Shown in pieces: positions 58,906-64,000 of a stretch of 64,000 nt of DNA. This DNA is from JACVRW01 sp963837445 (GTDB lineage Bacteria > Actinomycetota > Thermoleophilia > Solirubrobacterales > Thermoleophilaceae), in assembly GCA_963837445.1 (NCBI GenBank), contig CAWINK010000003.1, positions 248,001-312,000 of the forward strand, read 5' to 3'. The notes beneath the pieces were generated by a model. It had not been told where the DNA came from, did not search any database, and saw only the letters and a program-made list of their open reading frames with translations. The first letter of the stretch is position 1; each line of letters begins with the position of its first letter. Both the position numbers and the translations under genes were made by a program.

Positions 58906-59397
58906 TCACCCCGTGCGTCCGCGCACGACGAGCGCCCAGAGAAGGCAGCCGAAGGCCGCCGTCGATGCCAGCGTCCGGACGATGTTCCAGGCGACCCAGG
59001 GGGTCACGAAGTCGTCGTGCACAGCGGCTAGATCCCCGATGCGGGCGGGGTCACCAGCCTTCACCAGATCATCGTTGAGCGGGATGTGGATCGCGAAGGT
59101 CACGACGGCCGTCACCGTGTAGAGCGCGAGGCCGGCGACGATCCAGCCTGCGGTCTTGGCCGAGCCGGAGCGACGCGCCTGAAAGAGGGCGACCGCGGCG
59201 AGCGTCGGAGCAACGAGGAAGGTCAACGGGAAGGCCGGATTGTCGGCCATCTGTTGCATCGCATCGACAAGCGTGCGGTCGTCGGCCGCGCCCAAGTCCG
59301 GCATGACGGCGACCGAGAAGGCGTAGATGAGCCCCGCCAGCAGGCCCATGGCGATCACGGCCGCGCCCAGCACGATGTCCGCGTGGCCGCGCTTCAT
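58906..59397 (-). CDS. DUF1772 membrane protein (anthrone-oxygenase-like)
   Basis: About 163 aa, ATG 59397 overlapping the upstream stop (ATGA). Four transmembrane helices (IVLGAAVIAMGLLAGLIYAFSVAVMP, FPLTFLVAPTLAAVALFQ, AGWIVAGLALYTVTAVVTFAIHIPLND, WVAWNIVRTLASTAAFGCLLWALVV). The motif HIPLNDDLV and the loop W..WN..R are typical of DUF1772, some members of which oxidise anthrones or are involved in polyketide tailoring. Last gene of a three-gene operon. Confidence 0.88.
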   Translation of the reverse strand: MKRGHADIVLGAAVIAMGLLAGLIYAFSVAVMPDLGAADDRTLVDAMQQMADNPAFPLTFLVAPTLAAVALFQARRSGSAKTAGWIVAGLALYTVTAVVTFAIHIPLNDDLVKAGDPARIGDLAAVHDDFVTPWVAWNIVRTLASTAAFGCLLWALVVRGRTG

Positions 59398-60239
59398 GTT
59401 GACCTCCTTCCGGCCCTTGGGTTCCAGATGCCGGTGGCGGCCGCGTCGCGTGCGTAGTCGCTGAAGTCCCGCGGCTCTCGGCCGAGGGCGCGCCGCACGC
59501 CGTCGGCCAGGTGGGCGTTGCGGCCGTCGAGGACCTCACCGAAGATGAAGGTCAGCATCTCCACGACCTCGCTCGGAACGCCCTGGTCGGCCGCAGCGGC
59601 GGCGAAGTCCTCGATCGAGATCGGCACGTAGCGGATCTCGCGGCCCACCGCCCGGGAGATGTCCAGGACCGCCTCCGCGAACGTGAGCAGCCGGGGTCCG
59701 GTGAGCTCGTAGACCTCGCCCACGTGCCGATCGTCGGTCAGCGCCGCGACCGCGACGTCGGCGATGTCGTCGGCGTCGACGAACGGCTCGGGCACCTCGC
59801 CGGCCGGAAGCGCGACCTCGCCTCCCTTGACCTGTTCCTGCCAGTAGTCCTCGCTGAAGTTCTGGGCGAACCAGGTCGAGCGCAAGACCGTCAGCTCGGC
59901 GCCGGAGTCGCGCACCGTGCGCTCCGCCCGCTCGGCCTCCTCCTCGCCGCGCCCGGACAACAGAACGAGCCGCGGCACGCCGCTCGCCACGGCCAGTTCG
60001 GCGAACGAGCCCAGCGTCTCGGCGGCGCCCGGAAGCGCGTCCCAGTAATGGGAGACGTAGGCCGATCCGACCCCTTCCAGAACCGGCTCCCAGGTCGAGC
60101 GGTCCTCCCAGTCGAAACGAGGCTCGCCCGAGCGCGAGCCGATGCGAACAGGCAGGCCGCGCGCGGTCAGGCGCTCCACCACACGGCGGCCGATCTTGCC
60201 GGTGCCGCCGACTACCAATGTGGGTGCTCGTCGATTCAT
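59394..60239 (-). CDS. NmrA-like NAD(P)-binding protein (atypical SDR)
   Basis: About 281 aa, ATG 60239. GxxGxxG motif in TLVVGGTGKIGRRVVERLTARGLPVRIGSRSG; LVLLSGRGEEEAERAERTVRDSGAELTVLRSTWFAQNFSEDYWQEQV; EPFVDADDIADVAVAALTDDRHVGEVYELTGPRLLTFAEA. The catalytic YxxxK is not evident, so it is likely a quinone-oxidoreductase-like or redox-sensing NmrA protein. Overlaps both neighbours by 4 bases. Confidence 0.88.
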   Translation of the reverse strand: MNRRAPTLVVGGTGKIGRRVVERLTARGLPVRIGSRSGEPRFDWEDRSTWEPVLEGVGSAYVSHYWDALPGAAETLGSFAELAVASGVPRLVLLSGRGEEEAERAERTVRDSGAELTVLRSTWFAQNFSEDYWQEQVKGGEVALPAGEVPEPFVDADDIADVAVAALTDDRHVGEVYELTGPRLLTFAEAVLDISRAVGREIRYVPISIEDFAAAAADQGVPSEVVEMLTFIFGEVLDGRNAHLADGVRRALGREPRDFSDYARDAAATGIWNPRAGRRST

Positions 60240-60805
60240 GCTCCGACCTCCACCGGCCGCCGTGACGGTGTCGCGGCTGCGCGACCGCGGCGCCTCGCGA
60301 GCCAGGCCAGCGGTGCGAGGACGATGCGCTGCAGCCAGCGGGGCGGGAACGCTCCCTGCACCTCGTCCTCGAACTCCTCGGTGAACAGAGCCAGGTCGAG
60401 CGGCCTCGGAATGCCGCCCAGCATCGTGCGACCCTGCTCGGCGAGGCCGACGGCGGTCTCGAAGAGCTGCTCCATCTTCAGCGCCGGTCGCACCTCCACG
60501 CGGACGAGCGCGTCATCGTCGCCGGCATTCGCGAAGTCGTGCTTCTGGCCAGGGGGGACGACGACGACCTCGCCGGGGCCCGCGACGACCCGCTTGCGTC
60601 CCATCCTGAAGCGCATCGTGCCCTCGACCACCTCGAAGCGCTCCTCCTGGTTCGGGTGGATGTGCTGGCCACCCGGGACCCGTCGGTTGGCGGGCAGCTC
60701 GAGGTCGATCGCGAGCAGCTCGCCGCCCGTGTTCACCGACGTCTGGCGGAACGTGATCCGCTCTCCGCTCGCAGGGTTCTCGAGTGTCTGTCCTCTGTTC
60801 GCCAT
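60236..60805 (-). CDS. Cupin-domain protein
   Basis: About 189 aa from ATG 60805 with GGGAGC upstream. Cupin motif 1 in PGGQHIHPNQEERFEVVEGTMRFRMG (H..H..E) and motif 2 in GEVVVVPPGQKHDFANAGDDD. A helical C-terminal half (LKMEQLFETAVGLAEQGRTMLG..FPPRWLQRIVLAPLAWLARRRGR) ends with an amphipathic or membrane-touching segment. First gene of the cupin-NmrA-DUF1772 operon, divergent from an AraC regulator. Metal-dependent dioxygenase or binding protein; substrate unknown. Confidence 0.87.
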   Translation of the reverse strand: MANRGQTLENPASGERITFRQTSVNTGGELLAIDLELPANRRVPGGQHIHPNQEERFEVVEGTMRFRMGRKRVVAGPGEVVVVPPGQKHDFANAGDDDALVRVEVRPALKMEQLFETAVGLAEQGRTMLGGIPRPLDLALFTEEFEDEVQGAFPPRWLQRIVLAPLAWLARRRGRAAATPSRRPVEVGA

Positions 60806-60896
60806 AGTCGCTCCCATCTGGTCGTAAATGCAACACGTCCAGTTTTGCGCGCCCACAGGGGACTGGCTATGACCAAAACGCGTAGATACATGCTCA

Positions 60897-60918
60897 ATCG
60901 TCCAGCACGCTGGACGAT
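60897..60918. promoter_or_regulatory. Perfect palindrome between the cupin operon and the AraC gene
   Basis: Arms ATCGTCCAGC (60897-60906) and GCTGGACGAT (60909-60918) flank AC. A half-site CGTCCAG recurs at 60836-60842. The site lies about 30 bases upstream of the AraC start and about 90 bases from the cupin start, so it may control both. AraC proteins usually bind direct repeats, so the binder may be another dimeric regulator. Confidence 0.5.
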
Positions 60919-60947
60919 TCACGGAAGCCCGTGCATACTTGGCGTCA

Positions 60948-61934
60948 ATGGAAGCGCCGGACCCCTTCCCTCCGTCGGATCCCCTCGGCGAGGCACTGCA
61001 CTTCCTGCGGATGAACGGCGCGTACTACTGCCGCTCCGAGCTCACCGCACCCTGGGGACTCACGCTGCCGCCGATGCCGGGATACCTCTGGTTTCACGTG
61101 GTCACCTCGGGCCGGCTCTGGCTCGAGACCGGGGAGCAGGAGCGGGACTGGATCCAGCTCGGCGACCTCGCGCTCGTGCCGCACGGGGACGGCCACGTCC
61201 TGCGCAGCGAACCGGGAGCTCCTGCGCCGGGGATTCTCGATCTCGAGCGTGAGCTCGTCAGCGATCGCTACGAGATCCTTCGCCACGGCGAGGGTGGTGC
61301 CCCCACCGGGCTGATCTGCGGGGCCGTGCGCTTCGAGCATCCGGCCGCCGGCAACCTCATCGAGATCCTGCCGAGGACGATCCACATCGAGGCGTCCAGC
61401 TCGCCCAGGCTGGAGTGGATGCAGAGCGTGCTGCGGCTGATGGCCTCCGAGGCCGGCGAGCTCAGGCCCGGCGGCGAGGCCGTGATCACTCGCCTCGGGG
61501 ACATCCTCGTGATCCAGGCAATCCGGGCCTGGCTGGAGAGCGATCCGGCTGCGCAGAAGGGTTGGCTGGGAGCCCTCCAGGACCCCCAGATCGGCCGCGC
61601 CATCGCAAGCATTCATCGCGACCCCGCTCGGAACTGGACCGTCGCCTCGCTGGCCCACGAGCTGCCGATGTCGCGCTCGGCGTTCGCCGCCCGCTTCACC
61701 GAGCTCGTCGGCGAGCCGGTGATGAGCTACGTCGCACGCTGGCGCATGCACGTGGCGGTGGCCGCGCTGAGGGAGGAGGGCGCCACGGTCGGCCAGCTCG
61801 CCGACCGGCTCGGCTACCGATCCGAGGCGGCGTTCAGCCGCGCCTTCAAGCGTGTCATCGGCGTCTCCCCGGGCGCGATTAGGAGAAGCGCCGGCGAGCA
61901 GGACCGCGCGCTGATCGCCGCCGCAGCGAGCTGA
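60948..61934 (+). CDS. AraC-family regulator with N-terminal cupin domain
   Basis: About 328 aa from ATG 60948 (a TTG at 60939 is less likely). N-terminal cupin_6-type domain: DPLGEALHFLRMNGAYYCRSELTAPWGLTLPPMPGYLWFHVVTSGRLWLE..LALVPHGDGHVLRSEPG. C-terminal double helix-turn-helix: WTVASLAHELPMSRSAFAARFTELVGEPVMSYVARWRMHVAVAALREEGATVGQLADRLGYRSEAAFSRAFKRVIGVSPGAIRR, full AraC signature. Probably senses a small molecule and controls the divergent cupin-NmrA-DUF1772 operon. Confidence 0.92.
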   Translation: MEAPDPFPPSDPLGEALHFLRMNGAYYCRSELTAPWGLTLPPMPGYLWFHVVTSGRLWLETGEQERDWIQLGDLALVPHGDGHVLRSEPGAPAPGILDLERELVSDRYEILRHGEGGAPTGLICGAVRFEHPAAGNLIEILPRTIHIEASSSPRLEWMQSVLRLMASEAGELRPGGEAVITRLGDILVIQAIRAWLESDPAAQKGWLGALQDPQIGRAIASIHRDPARNWTVASLAHELPMSRSAFAARFTELVGEPVMSYVARWRMHVAVAALREEGATVGQLADRLGYRSEAAFSRAFKRVIGVSPGAIRRSAGEQDRALIAAAAS

Positions 61935-61943
61935 GCCGGACGG

Positions 61944-63674
61944 CTACGGACGACCGTCCGGAAGGAAGCGCTGCGCGAGCCGCGCGCTGAATGCCAGCGG
62001 GCGCGCTGCCTCCACGCGTCCCTCGCGGATCCGGATCTGACGCCTGGCTGGGCGGCCGAGCTTGAACAGCAGCTTGTCCACGGCGCGGAAGGGCGCGAAC
62101 AGCTGCGGCTCGCGGAGCTTCCACACCGGGCACGGCTCGGCAGAGGAGCCGGACCGCTCGAGGATCGCGTTCACGGCACGGCGCGCTGCCTCGTTTGCGC
62201 CCTCCATGGTCGCGAGGTCGGTGTGCGTGCGCACATAGTCCGACGCGAAGAGGAAGTTGCCGATGCGGTCGGTCGAGGCGTCCGGGCGGTCGCTCCACGA
62301 GCCGGCCGTGTTGATCAGGAGCGGCTCGAGGTTGGTGGCCTCGGTCGGGTTTGGGTGCACGATGCTGGGGTCGAGGAACGAGGACAGGACCTCCACCTCC
62401 TCGAGCTCCCGGGTGGCGTCGTCGTGGAGGCTCTCCGTGAGCTGGTGCCAGACCTCGTCCGCGATCTCCTCGCGTGAGCAGAACATCGCCTGCTTGCGGA
62501 TCCCGCTGCCGATCGCCTCCCAGTCGGATACGTCCACCGAGAGGATCCCGCGCGAGCGGCCGTCGCCCAGCCGTTCGGGTTGGAACTGTGGCTGCCAGAA
62601 CTGAGGCTGTGAGATCGAGGTGAGCGCCCACGGCGAGTCGATGTAGATGGTGTGGCCGTGGACCGCCTTGGGTTCGCGGCGGTCCAGGTAGTAGACGATG
62701 CCGTTCATCCACCGCGTGCGCAGCCTGTGAAGGCCCTGGAGTCGCGGGTCGGCAAGCGCGAGCCCGTCGTTCAGCAGGGGCGCCATGACCTCGACCGGCA
62801 GTGCGCCCACGTACCAGTCGGCCTCGTGGCGGGAAGGTCGGTCGCCGGCTACGAGGCTGACGCCGGTCACGCGCCGGCCGCGGCAGTGGATCGCCTGCAC
62901 CTGATGGCCCAGGTGGAACTCCACGCCTAGCTCGCGGAGGTGATCGACCCAGGGGTCGATCCAGACGTCACTCGTAGGCCCGTTCAGCACCCGGTCCACC
63001 TGGCCTGACGGGTTCGCCATGTCGAACAGGAGCTGGAGCAGGATGTAGCCGCCCGTGCGGGCGCTCATCTCGCGCGCCCGCGCGGCCACCAGCGTGCGGG
63101 TGAGGCCGTCGGCCAGATACCTGGCGTAGTTCGGGCTGCGCGTCTCGGCACCCGAGAACTCCCACCAGCTCACGTTCTCGAACTCCGCGAAGCGCCGCTC
63201 CTCGCAGCTCGTCAGCAGCAGCAGCAGCCGGTCGACGAAGTAAGCCGCGTCTTCGGGGGGGATCCGGACCCGGTCCGCGTAATCGAAGAGGAACCGAAAT
63301 GCCTTGTGAAGGTCGGTGAGGCTCCGCGGGATGTGCACCGGCGCGAGCAGCTCCTCGCCCACCTTCGAGGCGATCTGCACCTCGCTGGCGGTCACGAGGT
63401 TGTCCGCAACGGTCCCGCCTCGATCCCCGTAGGGGATGCGGCGCATCGTGTGTGGGATGTGCCTGTAGAAGCCGGGGAAGAAGCGAAACCCGTGCTCCGC
63501 GGGCAACGCTCGGCCCCCGTTCCGTCCTGAGCCCGGCACCGGAAAGCTCCGAGCCTTCCCCCCGAGTGCGTCTCGGGTCTCGAAGACGGTCACGCGGAAG
63601 CCGCGCTCGCTGAGCTCATGGGCCGCGCTCAGTCCCGCGACTCCGCCACCAAGCACGATCACCCGCTCGGCCAT
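61944..63674 (-). CDS. FAD-dependent oxidoreductase, phytoene-desaturase/HpnE-like
   Basis: About 576 aa from ATG 63674 (GTG 63677 possible). FAD motif ERVIVLGGGVAGLSAAHELSERGFRVTVFETRDALGGKARSF with the GG motif LGGKARS, and C-terminal IGNFLFASDYVRTHTDLATMEGANEAARRAVNAIL. RALPAEHGFRFFPGFYRHIPHTMRRIPY is a feature of hydroxysqualene-dehydroxylase-like/carotene-desaturase-like flavoproteins. No terpenoid genes lie adjacent, so substrate assignment is open. 46 bases from the divergent peroxiredoxin. Confidence 0.85.
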   Translation of the reverse strand: MAERVIVLGGGVAGLSAAHELSERGFRVTVFETRDALGGKARSFPVPGSGRNGGRALPAEHGFRFFPGFYRHIPHTMRRIPYGDRGGTVADNLVTASEVQIASKVGEELLAPVHIPRSLTDLHKAFRFLFDYADRVRIPPEDAAYFVDRLLLLLTSCEERRFAEFENVSWWEFSGAETRSPNYARYLADGLTRTLVAARAREMSARTGGYILLQLLFDMANPSGQVDRVLNGPTSDVWIDPWVDHLRELGVEFHLGHQVQAIHCRGRRVTGVSLVAGDRPSRHEADWYVGALPVEVMAPLLNDGLALADPRLQGLHRLRTRWMNGIVYYLDRREPKAVHGHTIYIDSPWALTSISQPQFWQPQFQPERLGDGRSRGILSVDVSDWEAIGSGIRKQAMFCSREEIADEVWHQLTESLHDDATRELEEVEVLSSFLDPSIVHPNPTEATNLEPLLINTAGSWSDRPDASTDRIGNFLFASDYVRTHTDLATMEGANEAARRAVNAILERSGSSAEPCPVWKLREPQLFAPFRAVDKLLFKLGRPARRQIRIREGRVEAARPLAFSARLAQRFLPDGRP

Positions 63675-63723
63675 CACCGAATCAAACTAAATGAGAGAAT
63701 TGCCTGACCCGAAAGGAGAGAGC

Positions 63724-64000
63724 ATGGCTCTGAGTATCGGCGACACGGCGCCCGACTTCGAGGCGCAGACCACCGAGGGCAACATCAGCTTCCACGACTG
63801 GATCGGCGACTCGTGGGCGGTGCTGTTCTCCCACCCGCGCGACTTCACACCGGTCTGCACGACCGAGCTGGGCTACATGGCGAGCATCAAGCCGGAGTTC
63901 GACAAGCGGAACGTCAAGGTCATCGGCCTGTCCGTCGATCCCGTCGGCAACCACGAGCAGTGGGCCACGGACATCGAGGAGACGCAGGGCCACCGGCCCA
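63724..64000 (+). CDS. 1-Cys peroxiredoxin (Prx6-like), truncated by window end
   Basis: Starts at ATG 63724 with AAAGGAG upstream; 92 residues are visible before the window ends. MALSIGDTAPDFEAQTTEGNISFHDWIGDSWAVLFSHPRDFTPVCTTELGYMASIKPEF: peroxidatic Cys45 in the PVCTTE motif, with the conserved Thr42 and Pro38. The PxxxTxxC layout and HPRDFTPVCTTE favour the Prx6/1-Cys group. Reduces peroxides; could detoxify H2O2 from the divergent flavoprotein. Confidence 0.93.
   Translation, partial: MALSIGDTAPDFEAQTTEGNISFHDWIGDSWAVLFSHPRDFTPVCTTELGYMASIKPEFDKRNVKVIGLSVDPVGNHEQWATDIEETQGHRP

Overview
The window is very GC-rich throughout, with dense genes, many GTG/TTG starts and many 4-base stop/start overlaps. 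The gene content (NucS mismatch endonuclease, several F420/LLM-type oxidoreductases, a P450, a SigG-like ECF sigma factor, WXG100 proteins with an EccC-type ATPase, many secreted beta-propeller proteins with Arg/Lys-rich tails) points to a high-GC actinobacterium. Thermoleophilia/Solirubrobacterales fits best; this is inferred from gene content, with no marker-gene search.

Layout. 0-15 kb: secreted and envelope proteins, namely a 1009-aa exported protein, a REP-associated transposase (RAYT) beside its REP repeats, TetR/SnoaL and EamA genes, a TolB-like propeller broken by an amber codon, a cupredoxin-like protein, an LVIVD-type propeller, and a coupled pair (DUF3494 ice-binding-like protein, then YkuD L,D-transpeptidase) behind what looks like a class-I cyclic-di-GMP riboswitch. 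A Tat-type amine oxidase coupled to another propeller follows. 15-17 kb: class II aldolase and PfkB kinase, ending in a tandem REP pair. 17-22.5 kb: a five-gene operon with four 4-base overlaps (LLM oxidoreductase, hydantoinase, N-carbamoyl amidohydrolase, PaaK-like ligase, enoyl-CoA hydratase) that looks like cyclic-ureide catabolism linked to CoA chemistry. 22.5-34 kb: AAA ATPase, propeller and RTX-like secreted proteins, ECF sigma plus glyoxalase, a frameshifted propeller, a Baeyer-Villiger-type monooxygenase, a broken cupin and small proteins. 34-48.9 kb: housekeeping and signalling (ScpB/YceH-like, GGDEF/HD-GYP, two Nudix proteins, MsrA, P450 plus LLM, NucS, PlsC, CsbD, AI-2E permease, NarL-type regulator, UspA, subtilase, epimerase, TadA, PAS-GGDEF-EAL).

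48.9-58.8 kb holds the most unusual locus: a compact divergent type VII secretion-like system. One arm carries eccC (three FtsK/SpoIIIE ATPase domains) and a YukD/EccD-type ubiquitin-like domain fused to a MinD ATPase. The other carries a WXG100 protein, an EspC-like protein, a large WXG-type putative substrate with a glycine-zipper tail, and four accessory proteins. The other known T7SS core components (EccB, multi-pass EccD, EccE, mycosin, or the Firmicutes EssA/EssB/EsaA) are absent although the locus lies wholly inside the window.

58.8-64 kb: tRNA-Ser(CGA), a DUF1772/NmrA/cupin operon divergent from an AraC regulator across a perfect palindrome, a phytoene-desaturase-like flavoprotein, and the start of a 1-Cys peroxiredoxin cut by the window edge. 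Two c-di-GMP enzymes and the predicted c-di-GMP riboswitch suggest that envelope or adhesion genes respond to this messenger. Three genes carry inactivating lesions, which could be real decay or assembly errors.
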